From Sulfonitrofixus sp039714575 (GTDB lineage Bacteria; Campylobacterota; Campylobacteria; Campylobacterales; Sulfurimonadaceae), in NCBI GenBank assembly GCA_039714575.1, contig JBDLJE010000003.1, positions 1 to 64,000 of the forward strand: DNA of 64,000 nucleotides, written 5' to 3'. How positions within the stretch are numbered: the first letter of the stretch is position 1; every line of letters starts with the position of its first letter. The translations under genes and the position numbers were made by a program. This document shows positions 9,781 to 17,922 of this stretch, in pieces. The notes under the pieces are model-generated. The model was not told the origin of the DNA. It was given only the letters and a program-made list of their open reading frames with translations, and searched no databases.

Positions 9781-11015
9781 AAAATATTGTCAAGATCGCC
9801 TTTCGTAACTTGGTACGCAGTGGCCGCCGCAGTATCTTAACGGCCTCATTGATCACGGTCGGTGTCATGTTCGTACTTATCTATGCCTCGCTGGCCGGCA
9901 GCTTTAAAGCCTACATGGTCGGGCAGGTCACGGACTCGATGTTAGGACATATACAGATACACCGAAAAGGGTATGTGGCCTCTGTCGACAATCTGCCGCT
10001 GGACAAAAACCTTAACCAAAAACAGCTCGCAAAAGTCACTGAACTGCTTGATGAAAACCCCTATATAGAGAGCTATACGTTTCGTCTGAAACTAGGAGCC
10101 ATGTTCTCCAACTATGTCGCTTCGACGAGCTTGAGGCTTACCGGAATCGACCCTGAAAACGAGGCGGCAACCTTGCCTCTCTTTGCCTCACGTGTTCAAG
10201 GCAGCAGTGCCGGAGCGCTGCAGGAGGGGAGCATCTTTGTTCCGGAACTGGTGGCCAAGGGGATGAAAGTGGCCAAAGACGACACCATTGTACTGGTTGC
10301 TACCAACCTCAAAGGCTCGGTCAACGGGCTTAACTTCAAGGTTGCCGGTATGGTCGAACCGATCTCGGGGCCGGGCGGACGTGACGGTTACATCCATATC
10401 AACGATGTCAAGAAACTGCTGCGGCTCAACCAGGCTGAGGTGAGCGAAGTGGTGATCCGTCTGAAAGATGTCGCCAACCTGGAAAAAGCGATGAAGAGTC
10501 TGCAGCCGCTGCGCGAGATAAAAAACCAGAAAGATAAGCCGGTTTTTGAACTGCATTCGTGGAAAAAGCTCAGCCCTTTTTACAACATCGTCAAGATGCT
10601 TGACCTTATGGACATCTCCATCAAGATCATTCTGATCTCTATCGTACTTATATCGATCTTGAACGTAATGGTCATGAGTGTCTATGAACGTATTAAAGAG
10701 ATAGGTACGATCGCAGCGATGGGAACCTCTCCGGCGACCATTACCAAGCTCTTTTTGACCGAGGGGTTGATGCTGGGTGTTTTTGGAACGGTTGTGGGGA
10801 GTGTTCTCTCCTGGATCATCGTCATTATCGTCAACACTATAGGTATCAGCTACTCGTTTGGACGACAGAGTGACCTGGTGCTTAACCCTGTACTGCATCT
10901 TAACGAGGTGCTGCTCATCAGCGGAATCGTCATCTTGATCTCCCTTATCGCCTCGATCTCACCAGCGATGAAAGCGGCCAATCTCAACCCCGTCGACGCA
11001 CTTCGACAAAACTAG
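9777..11015 (+). CDS. FtsX/MacB-type ABC permease (LolC/E-like)
   Basis: Inner-membrane subunit of 412 aa with the MacB/LolCE plan: one helix at about 20-40, a large periplasmic domain (about 45-280), then three helices near 285-310, 335-360 and 380-400. The FtsX-domain signatures 'NVMVMSVYERIKEIGTIAAMG' (cut here to the core ERIKEIGTIAAMG) and the terminal 'NPVDALRQN' are present. It overlaps the ATPase by 4 bp and lies 9 bp before the LolA-like gene. As one permease gene is present, a homodimer is likely. Confidence 0.85.
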   Translation: MKNIVKIAFRNLVRSGRRSILTASLITVGVMFVLIYASLAGSFKAYMVGQVTDSMLGHIQIHRKGYVASVDNLPLDKNLNQKQLAKVTELLDENPYIESYTFRLKLGAMFSNYVASTSLRLTGIDPENEAATLPLFASRVQGSSAGALQEGSIFVPELVAKGMKVAKDDTIVLVATNLKGSVNGLNFKVAGMVEPISGPGGRDGYIHINDVKKLLRLNQAEVSEVVIRLKDVANLEKAMKSLQPLREIKNQKDKPVFELHSWKKLSPFYNIVKMLDLMDISIKIILISIVLISILNVMVMSVYERIKEIGTIAAMGTSPATITKLFLTEGLMLGVFGTVVGSVLSWIIVIIVNTIGISYSFGRQSDLVLNPVLHLNEVLLISGIVILISLIASISPAMKAANLNPVDALRQN

Positions 11016-11024
11016 GAGTCAGCA

Positions 11025-11738
11025 ATGAAAACAGCAGTAATGATCTTGGCGCTGGGTGTGTCACTTTTGGCAGATAACATCTTGGAACAGATCGACCGTA
11101 ACCTCACCCCGGTCTCCGCGCAGATGTATAAAAAACTGATCAACATCGAACCCGACGGCAGTAAAAAGGAGTTCCTTATCTTCCAGGCCAAAAAAGACAG
11201 AGACAAGATGATCTCGCTCTTTTTGGAACCTGACAGCGAGAAGGGACGGGCAACACTGCGTCTGGGTGAGAACATGTGGCTCTACATACCCAATGTAGGA
11301 CGGCCGCTTCGCATCACCTCGATGCAGTCTGTGGTCGGCGGAGTCTTTAACAATGCCGACATCATGCGCCTTGACTTTACGACCGAATATGATGTGGCAA
11401 AAAATGATAAGAGTGAAGCGGGCTATACTCTGGAGCTAAAAGCTAAGAACGATACCGTCTCTTACGACAGACTGGTGATGCAGGTCGACGGCAAGAGCAT
11501 GACACCGATAAGTATAGAGTGTTACACCTCAACGGGAATGTTGATCAAAACACTCTACTATAAAAAACTTCAGGACTTCGGCGACAAGATCGTCAGGCCG
11601 GCAGTGGTAGAGACCGTCTCCCCGATGTACAAAGGCTACAAGTCCATTATGATCTACGGCAAGATCACCCCGAAAAGTTTTGCTGATGAAGCGTTTACAC
11701 TGGATAACCTGTCCAAAGCATCTGACCTGAGACGTTAA
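11025..11738 (+). CDS. Outer membrane lipoprotein-sorting protein (LolA-like)
   Basis: A 237-aa exported protein with a short signal peptide (cleavage likely around residues 16-18, after VSLLA). The body resembles the LolA/LolB-like family found next to ABC or RND exporters (PF17131 type): 'RATLRLGENMWLYIPNVGR' strands followed by 'YKSIMIYGKI' near the C terminus. It probably carries a hydrophobic cargo across the periplasm. Start chosen for AGGAG seven bases upstream. It sits between the permease and an outer-membrane protein, which fits a trans-envelope pathway. Confidence 0.8.
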   Translation: MKTAVMILALGVSLLADNILEQIDRNLTPVSAQMYKKLINIEPDGSKKEFLIFQAKKDRDKMISLFLEPDSEKGRATLRLGENMWLYIPNVGRPLRITSMQSVVGGVFNNADIMRLDFTTEYDVAKNDKSEAGYTLELKAKNDTVSYDRLVMQVDGKSMTPISIECYTSTGMLIKTLYYKKLQDFGDKIVRPAVVETVSPMYKGYKSIMIYGKITPKSFADEAFTLDNLSKASDLRR

Positions 11739-11751
11739 GGTATATTAACTT

Positions 11752-12915
11752 ATGAAAACAACGCCCCTTCTGCTACTGTTGATCTCATCATTTCTACTCG
11801 GTGACGAGTATGATTTTGATATGGACGCAATAGAGTCGATAGAGCCGAAGTCTTACGAGTACAACGGCTATCTGCGGGTCGATGACCGTTTCCAGCGTCT
11901 GAATACCGAGTCACCTCTCTACATTCAAAGCGGTGACGACCGCCGTTACCAGAACAATGTACATCTTGAAGGGCTGTTTGAGTTCACCTACTTTTATGAG
12001 ATGTTCACCTTTAAGACCTCGTTGATGGGAACGTATGATTATGTCTATGACACTATATCCGAAGACGACTACCCGGTAAACGAACTCTATGTAGACGCTA
12101 AAATAACAGATAACCATGCGCTCCTGGTTGGAAAAGAGAGCCTGAAGTGGGGAAAAGGGTACTACTTTAACCCGGTCGCTTTTTTTGACCGCCCCAAAGA
12201 TCCTCAGCAGCCGACCGTTGCCAGAGAGGGGTTCAGCATCCTCAAGTACAGCTACAACAAAAGCTTTCAGGGTGCTCTGAAAAATGTCGCCTTTGACCTG
12301 GTCTACCTGAGAGCCGACGACAAGATCAACAAAGACTTCTACCACATAGCGACAGACTCTAAAATATCGAACAACATAGGTGCAAGGCTCTACCTGCTGC
12401 TCTTTGATACGGACATCGACATTATCTATGACTATTCCGATGCGGTACATGACAAGATCGGTATTGACTTCTCCAAAAACCTGCAGACCAACTTTGAGGT
12501 CCACGGTGAATTTGCCAAAGAGATCAGTGGATACCACTCGTATCTTTTGGGTCTGCGGTACTTGACCGATTTTGAGCTGACCATTATCAGTGAGTATGTC
12601 TACCGCTCTAACGGCCTCAACGAAGAGGAGATCAAAGAGACAAATACCACTATCCCTTTTATCGCCAAAAACTATGCCATCACCTGGGTCTCACAAAAAG
12701 AGCCGTTTGATCTTCTCTACGCCAGTCTCTATTTTAAAAACATGTTGAACCTGCAGGACCATAGCCATCAAGACAAACTCGGAGCGACTTACAGCTTTAG
12801 AAACAACATCGAGGTCGATCTCTCTTATAATATTAACAGCGGCAGTGACCTGAGTGAATTTGGGAAAAAGTCGGTGCAGGACTTTGTCTGGCTGAAGACG
12901 ATGTGGCATTTTTAA
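11752..12915 (+). CDS. Putative outer-membrane beta-barrel protein of the export operon
   Basis: A 387-aa protein with a signal peptide (MKTTPLLLLLISSFLLGDEYD...), an acidic mature N terminus and many alternating hydrophobic/polar strands rich in Tyr, Phe and Asp. The last residues 'VWLKTMWHF' end in an aromatic residue, as expected for a barrel recognised by the BAM complex. No family was recognised with certainty; it resembles DUF1302-type proteins found with LolA-like carriers. It lies 13 bp after the LolA-like gene and closes the operon. Its role as acceptor or outer-membrane pore for the cargo is inferred from context only. Confidence 0.65.
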   Translation: MKTTPLLLLLISSFLLGDEYDFDMDAIESIEPKSYEYNGYLRVDDRFQRLNTESPLYIQSGDDRRYQNNVHLEGLFEFTYFYEMFTFKTSLMGTYDYVYDTISEDDYPVNELYVDAKITDNHALLVGKESLKWGKGYYFNPVAFFDRPKDPQQPTVAREGFSILKYSYNKSFQGALKNVAFDLVYLRADDKINKDFYHIATDSKISNNIGARLYLLLFDTDIDIIYDYSDAVHDKIGIDFSKNLQTNFEVHGEFAKEISGYHSYLLGLRYLTDFELTIISEYVYRSNGLNEEEIKETNTTIPFIAKNYAITWVSQKEPFDLLYASLYFKNMLNLQDHSHQDKLGATYSFRNNIEVDLSYNINSGSDLSEFGKKSVQDFVWLKTMWHF

Positions 12916-12947
12916 GCGTTTGTAATGTGGCTGTGCCACTTGTAAGC

Positions 12948-12953
12948 TATACT
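12948..12953 (+). promoter_or_regulatory. -10 box of arsC
   Basis: TATACT 28 bp before the arsC ATG, preceded by 'gtaagc'. Confidence 0.4.
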
Positions 12954-12980
12954 TTCTAAAAAAATTTATGGAAAATATCG

Positions 12981-13388
12981 ATGAAAAAAAATGTACTTAT
13001 TCTCTGTACGGGAAACAGCTGCCGCAGTATTATGGCCGAAGCGCTGATCAATGCCAGACTTGGTGATTGTGTAGAAGCCCAGAGCTCCGGTGTCAAAGCC
13101 AGCGGCAGGGTCAACCCGAATGCAGAGGCACTTTTAAAAGAGAAGGGTCTGTGGCGTGAGGATTATCACTCCAAGGTGATCGAGACAGTCATTGATACAC
13201 CGTTTGACCTTGTAGTGACGGTTTGCGATCATGCGCATGAGACCTGTCCGACTTTTCCAAAAGTGGTCAAGACCATTCATATGGCCTTTGAAGACCCATC
13301 CGGTAAAGCAGTCGAAGAGTATGCGATTACCTTGGACTTGATAGAAAAAGAGTTATTGCCTGTAGTTGAAAAAGAGCTTTGTAAATAA
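12981..13388 (+). CDS. arsC: Arsenate reductase, thioredoxin-coupled (LMW phosphatase fold)
   Basis: Reduces arsenate to arsenite in the cytosol. The P-loop C9-T-G-N-S-C14-R-S, the redox pair Cys82 and Cys89 (in VCDHAHETCP) and the acid loop FEDPSGK are all present. This is the full Cys set of thioredoxin-dependent ArsC of the S. aureus pI258 / B. subtilis type, in 135 aa. No ars regulator, ArsB or Acr3 lies beside it, so arsenite must leave through a pump coded elsewhere. Confidence 0.9.
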   Translation: MKKNVLILCTGNSCRSIMAEALINARLGDCVEAQSSGVKASGRVNPNAEALLKEKGLWREDYHSKVIETVIDTPFDLVVTVCDHAHETCPTFPKVVKTIHMAFEDPSGKAVEEYAITLDLIEKELLPVVEKELCK

Positions 13389-13442
13389 GTTGGACGAAGA
13401 AGAACGCTAAAAGCTCTTTAGGCAGTATGTTATAGTGTAAAG

Positions 13443-15428
13443 ATGAAATATCTATTATGTTTACTGCTTTTTACGACACTTATCGCTGAGGTAAAACAGG
13501 CTCCCAATGATCTAATCAATGAGAGCTCCCCCTATCTTCAACAACATGCCTATAATCCTGTTAAGTGGTACCCTTGGGGCACTAAGGCGTTTGAAAAAGC
13601 TAAAAAAGAGCATAAGCCCATCTTCCTCTCTATCGGTTACAGTACCTGCCATTGGTGTCATGTGATGGCACGTGAGTCGTTTGAGAGCGACGAGGTCGCA
13701 GCGCTGCTTAATCGTGACTACATTGCCATCAAAGTTGACCGTGAAGAGCTTCCTCATCTGGACAGTTATTATCAACAACTCCATTTAAAACTCAATAACC
13801 GTGCCGGCGGCTGGCCTCTGAGTGTCATCCTTGATGAAGAACGTAATCCATTTTTTATAGGAACCTATATTCCCCTGCACGATAACTATGGCATCGATGG
13901 GATGATGACGCTGCTTCCGAAGGTGGCAAAAAGGTATAAAGATGACCCTGCTGGTGTTCAGAGAGAAGTCACAGTTGTTCAAAAGTTGATAGATACAAAG
14001 GCTGCCGCGAAACCATACCAGAGAGAAAATTTTAATATTGATACTTTGATGCAGTCATACAGTAAACACTACGACTCAATCTATTTTGGTTTTTCCAAAC
14101 ATCGAAAGTTCCCGGAGGCCTCAAGGATTAGACTTCTGTTTGATCTAGCCACACTGGGTAAACCTGAGGCTAAAACAATGGCGGTAAATACATTACGGAC
14201 AATGGCACTGCATGGCTTATATGACCATATTGACGGTGGTTTTTTCCGTTACAGCACCGATGCTGCCTGGGAGATACCTCATTTTGAGAAGATGTTATAC
14301 AACCAGGCTGAACTCATCCCTCTTTATGCAGAAGCTTACCGCCAGACAAAAGAGCCGCTTTTCAGAGCTGTTGTTGATGAGACGATAGCCATGACCTTAC
14401 AGCGTTTTGGCAGAGATGGGCTCTTCTTTTCAGCATCTAATGCGGACACTGACCATGAAGAGGGGAAATATTTTCTTTTTACAGAAAAAGAGGTTAGCAA
14501 TGCACTTAAAAACAATCCTTATAAAAAAGAGTTGGATGCGGCGATGGCGTATGATGGTTTTATGAACTTTGAGGGAAAACTGCATCTCAATTTTTATACG
14601 CAGAGGCGACCTGAAGGTTTTGATGTATTGCAAAGATCGTTGCAAAAGGTGAGAGAGGGACGTAGATATCCGTTTATTGACACAAAGATCATAACTGCAT
14701 GGAACGCTATGATGATAGAAGCACTCTACAGTGCGAAGACAGTTGACAAAAAATATATCACTGTTGCAAATGAACATCTTGATCAATTACTTAAACTGAT
14801 GTATCCTAAAAACAGATTATTCCACCAGACTCTATATGGAAACAGACCTAAACAAGAGGGGTTGTTGGAAGATTATGCCTTTTTGATCTCTGCTTTGATC
14901 GCAGGGTATGAGGCTGATTATGATAAACAAAAACTTGCTCTGGCAAACCGTCTGACGGAGCAGGCGATCTTTCTCTTTTACAGAGAGGGTAGATGGGTTC
15001 AGGCCGATGATGGACTTAACATCGATGTCGATCTGAATGACAAATACTACACCTCGAGTTATGGAAGGATGATGCAGAATCTTTTCAAACTTGCCGCTTT
15101 GAGTGAAAATTTTGGCCTTGAGAACATTGCCAAGCGTTCTTTAGAGATCAAGATGTCTGAGATCGAAGCGAAGCAGGACCTTGTTCCCTCCAGTGCGATT
15201 GCACTGTTGATGCAGGAGTATGGCGTTGTCATCCTTAAACATAAAAAAGAGAAACTGAATGCAAAGCAAAAAGAGATCTTCTCAATACGCTATCCTTACT
15301 TAGTCACTAAGGTCAAAGAAGATGCTAATAACTTTTTAGCGTGTAAGGTTGACCGCTGTTTCGCTTACGATAAAGCATTAACCCAGGTGACTGAAAAAAT
15401 AGAGGGGTTGGTACGCACTAGTCAATAA
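13443..15428 (+). CDS. YyaL-family thioredoxin-domain protein (DUF255)
   Basis: A 661-aa protein of the YyaL/SPATA20 family. A short signal peptide (KYLLCLLLFTTLIAE) suggests export, unusual because many relatives are cytosolic. A thioredoxin-like DUF255 domain covers about 20-180 with the motif STCHWCHVM; the rest forms an alpha/alpha barrel like N-acylglucosamine epimerases ('IPHFEKMLYNQAELI', 'TAWNAMMIEAL'). The biochemical role is not established. No Shine-Dalgarno is visible, and a possible -10 (TATAGT, 13431-13436) ends 6 bases before the ATG, so the mRNA might be leaderless. The end overlaps the convergent nitroreductase by 11 bp. Confidence 0.85.
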   Translation: MKYLLCLLLFTTLIAEVKQAPNDLINESSPYLQQHAYNPVKWYPWGTKAFEKAKKEHKPIFLSIGYSTCHWCHVMARESFESDEVAALLNRDYIAIKVDREELPHLDSYYQQLHLKLNNRAGGWPLSVILDEERNPFFIGTYIPLHDNYGIDGMMTLLPKVAKRYKDDPAGVQREVTVVQKLIDTKAAAKPYQRENFNIDTLMQSYSKHYDSIYFGFSKHRKFPEASRIRLLFDLATLGKPEAKTMAVNTLRTMALHGLYDHIDGGFFRYSTDAAWEIPHFEKMLYNQAELIPLYAEAYRQTKEPLFRAVVDETIAMTLQRFGRDGLFFSASNADTDHEEGKYFLFTEKEVSNALKNNPYKKELDAAMAYDGFMNFEGKLHLNFYTQRRPEGFDVLQRSLQKVREGRRYPFIDTKIITAWNAMMIEALYSAKTVDKKYITVANEHLDQLLKLMYPKNRLFHQTLYGNRPKQEGLLEDYAFLISALIAGYEADYDKQKLALANRLTEQAIFLFYREGRWVQADDGLNIDVDLNDKYYTSSYGRMMQNLFKLAALSENFGLENIAKRSLEIKMSEIEAKQDLVPSSAIALLMQEYGVVILKHKKEKLNAKQKEIFSIRYPYLVTKVKEDANNFLACKVDRCFAYDKALTQVTEKIEGLVRTSQ

Positions 15429-16047
15429 ACTCCACAACCTTGTCAAAAGGCAGTCGTAACTGTTTGGACTGTTTATTGGTCCTGTAGCCAAACGGCAAGA
15501 GCATAGCCACTTGGTATTTGCTGGTGTCGAGTTCTAAGATCGTTTCGACTTGCTCTTTTGTAAACCCTTCTATAGGACAAGAGTCAATACCGACAAAGGC
15601 AGCAGCCGTCATCATATTTCCTGCAGCGATGTATGTTTGTTTGGCTGTCCAGTCGTAAATGTTGTCATCGGAACTTAAGGTCGCTTGCAGATGATCTGCA
15701 TAAAGCTGCAGATAGAAGTCAAGGTTTTCTTGCGGCATCTCTCTTCGTGCAAACCTTTTTTCAGGAAGGCCGCTCTCGACTTTAACACTGTCAATCCCCG
15801 CTAAAACAATAACCAGATGTGAACATGTCGTGATCTGCTCTTGATTCCAGCACGCCGGTTTCAGTTTTTCTTTTAGCGATTCATTGGTGATCACCAGAAA
15901 CTTCCATGCTTCCATACCAAAAGAAGATGGTGATTTTCGTCCCGTCTCTAAAATATAGCGCATCTCTTCGTCAGGTATTTTTTTAGTTGTATCAAATACC
16001 TTGCAGGCATGTCTAAAGTCCATTGCACTTAAAAATTCATTGTTCAT
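15418..16047 (-). CDS. NAD(P)H-dependent nitroreductase family protein
   Basis: A 209-aa FMN oxidoreductase of the NfsB/YdgI type, without membrane segments. The N-terminal FMN-phosphate site 'FDTTKKIPDEEMRYILETGR' is represented by RKSPSSFGMEAWKFLVI; 'DSCPIEGF' and 'VAMLLPFGYRT' are family signatures near the C terminus. It reduces nitro compounds or quinones; the natural substrate is unknown. It is transcribed away from the DUF4395 gene and separated from it by about 200 bp. An imperfect palindrome (AAGGATACTACCTT, 16079-16092) lies in its upstream region and could be an operator. Confidence 0.82.
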   Translation of the reverse strand: MNNEFLSAMDFRHACKVFDTTKKIPDEEMRYILETGRKSPSSFGMEAWKFLVITNESLKEKLKPACWNQEQITTCSHLVIVLAGIDSVKVESGLPEKRFARREMPQENLDFYLQLYADHLQATLSSDDNIYDWTAKQTYIAAGNMMTAAAFVGIDSCPIEGFTKEQVETILELDTSKYQVAMLLPFGYRTNKQSKQLRLPFDKVVEFID

Positions 16048-16224
16048 TTTGCGCCCTTTTATAATTATCGATTATTTTAAGGATACTACCTTTAAAAAAA
16101 TAATCAAATGTGACAAAAAAGGAGCTGTTTGATTTTATTCATGATCTATATACCAGACTAAACAAGTAAGGATGCTTGACTTTGAGAGTGGATAGCTATA
16201 TTATTTCATAAAACTATTAGATAA

Positions 16225-16230
16225 TATAAT
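16225..16230 (+). promoter_or_regulatory. -10 box of the DUF4395-rrf2 operon
   Basis: TATAAT 20 bp before the ATG at 16250; GGA lies between them as a weak ribosome site. Confidence 0.45.
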
Positions 16231-16249
16231 TTTATGTCAAGGAATAATT

Positions 16250-16690
16250 ATGGCTCAATCCTGCCCGCTTGTGTTTCGTCAGATCGATGGGACGATAGCA
16301 CGACTGAACGCGCTTTCAGTGTTTCTGTTGTTGTCACTGTTCGTGTTTGTCCCTAGCCCGTTGATACTGCTTTTTTTAGGAGTTGACTTTATGGTCCGTC
16401 TTTATGGCAATAAAGATTTCAGCCCGATATTCCAAGTCTCAAAAGCATTGAAAAAGGTCTTTGGATTTAAAGAGGCGATGACGGATGCGGGTGCAAAACG
16501 TTTGGCGGCACATTTCGGACTTCTCTTTGTACTTCTTACACTGGCCGCTTACTTGGCAGGGTTAACGGTTGTGATGTACTCTGTGATAGCGATCTTTCTT
16601 TTTTGTCTTGTACTCGAGTTGCTGTTTGCCTACTGCGTTGGATGCAAGATCTACTTTATCTACCGCCGATTTGTCCCGGAGCGTCTATAA
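16250..16690 (+). CDS. DUF4395 membrane protein
   Basis: A 146-aa inner-membrane protein with about four helices in two hairpins (near 23-45 and 82-130). It carries the family features: an N-terminal Cys-Pro before 'FRQIDGTIARLNA', and a CVGC motif in the last helix. DUF4395 proteins often lie near thioredoxin, rhodanese or sulfur genes, but their function is unknown. The stop codon shares a base with the start of the Rrf2 regulator (TAATG), so the two are probably co-translated. Confidence 0.75.
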   Translation: MAQSCPLVFRQIDGTIARLNALSVFLLLSLFVFVPSPLILLFLGVDFMVRLYGNKDFSPIFQVSKALKKVFGFKEAMTDAGAKRLAAHFGLLFVLLTLAAYLAGLTVVMYSVIAIFLFCLVLELLFAYCVGCKIYFIYRRFVPERL

Positions 16691-17094
16691 TGACCGGCGT
16701 CTCAACACGGGGTATCTACGGATTGGCTGCGATGCATGTGCTTTCACATGCACCGCGTGAGCGTACGATGCAGATAAAAGAGATAGCAGCCATGACACAG
16801 GTCTCACACTCCTACCTCGAACAACTTCTTTCGGCACTTCGCAAAGGCGGACTGGTAACGAGTATCCGTGGTGCCAACGGCGGGTATAAACTGGCCCATG
16901 CTGCTCATGAGATCACTGTTCTAGAGATCATTGAAGTACTCGAAGGCACGCTTTGTAAAAAAGAGGGGAATGTCGGTGCCAGTGTCATACTGGAATACTT
17001 CTGGGCAGATATACATGAAAAGGTCAAAGAACTTTTTATGTTAAAACTCTCAGAACTGGACCAGGCTTTTCAGCCTTATTACTACGATATATAA
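16690..17094 (+). CDS. Rrf2-family transcriptional regulator with a single Cys
   Basis: A 134-aa DNA-binding protein: an N-terminal winged helix ('STRGIYGLAAMHVL', 'SHSYLEQLLSALRKGGLV', 'SIRGANGGYKLA') and a dimerisation helix. Rrf2 members that hold an iron-sulfur cluster (IscR, NsrR, RsrR) need three Cys; only one is seen here (TLCKK), so cluster sensing in the usual way is unlikely and it may act more like CymR. The frame stays open further upstream, but ATG 16690 begins the conserved domain, has GGAG eight bases before it, and couples to DUF4395. Autoregulation of this pair is plausible. Confidence 0.85.
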   Translation: MTGVSTRGIYGLAAMHVLSHAPRERTMQIKEIAAMTQVSHSYLEQLLSALRKGGLVTSIRGANGGYKLAHAAHEITVLEIIEVLEGTLCKKEGNVGASVILEYFWADIHEKVKELFMLKLSELDQAFQPYYYDI

Positions 17095-17189
17095 ACAAAA
17101 ACGTATTTTTCAACCAATTGGCTTTCAATTTCAATTCCTATTTAGTTTTCTTATAGTAACTTAAGGCCATCAAGTATGAAAGTGAAGTT

Positions 17190-17744
17190 ATGAATAATTC
17201 TGAAGCTGTTCTTCTCGCGCTGGCTATAGCAATATTAGCAGGACTGATATTCTACTCAATCTATCTGAAATACCGCAGTTCAAAAGTACAATCTGCATCG
17301 TCACAGGCAGAGTCCCTTAAAAACATGCTCGATGAATATGCTCAAAAAGTACAAGAAGATGAAGATACAATTGATGCGAAATTCAACACAGAGGGTATTG
17401 AGATCCCGACTAAAAAGTATCCGAAATACGACAATACGAGAGCCGTTAATGAGATGGGTCTGACACAAGAAGAGGCGGACAGTTTTGTCCATGACCTTGT
17501 TGAGGCGATAGGATCAGAGATACCGCGTATAGAAGAGGCGATCATAGGGTCTGATTATAAGACAATCGAAGAGATCGTTCATACGATCACCGGTTCTTCT
17601 TCGACCCTTGGAACCGGAGGTATCTCATTGGCACTTATCAGTTTTTATACATCGGTCCAACATCGGGACACTTTTCAAAAACTGTATGTCCATTTACAAA
17701 ACGTAAAGTACTATCTGAATGAACTGAAAGATCAGGCAAAGTAG
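17190..17744 (+). CDS. Membrane-anchored Hpt-like protein
   Basis: A 184-aa protein with one N-terminal helix (about 6-26), a charged linker and a C-terminal four-helix domain. The segment 'IVHTITGSSSTLG' resembles the Hpt phosphotransfer motif HxxKGSSxxLG, with the usual Lys replaced by Thr. The His is kept, so it could receive phosphate in a phosphorelay, or it may be a structural relative only. No histidine kinase or response regulator is next to it. It lies 178 bp before the motor-like operon in the same direction and may be its own unit, since a hairpin follows (17762-17789). Confidence 0.55.
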   Translation: MNNSEAVLLALAIAILAGLIFYSIYLKYRSSKVQSASSQAESLKNMLDEYAQKVQEDEDTIDAKFNTEGIEIPTKKYPKYDNTRAVNEMGLTQEEADSFVHDLVEAIGSEIPRIEEAIIGSDYKTIEEIVHTITGSSSTLGTGGISLALISFYTSVQHRDTFQKLYVHLQNVKYYLNELKDQAK

Positions 17745-17761
17745 TCTAAATAGGGGTTTTT

Positions 17762-17789
17762 AACGGACAAATGGCATGATGTGCCCGTT
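17762..17789 (+). terminator. Imperfect hairpin between Hpt-like gene and motor-like operon
   Basis: AACGG at the left pairs with CCGTT at the right, with an inner GGCA/TGCC stem. No T-run follows, so it is a weak terminator candidate at best. Confidence 0.3.
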
Positions 17790-17922
17790 CAGACAGCTGT
17801 ATTTAAATAAACATAAATATAAACAGTGTAAAATGTACTTTATAAGGGCATCTCCAATACCCCTGAAACATATATAAATTAGAAGATATAGAGCGTATCT
17901 ACTTCCAAGAACAAGGCAAAAT

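Noticed and set aside
10188..10898. A 236-codon minus-strand frame inside the ABC permease gene
   Set aside because: The permease on the plus strand has clear FtsX signatures and operon spacing; the antisense frame has no recognisable motif or ribosome site.
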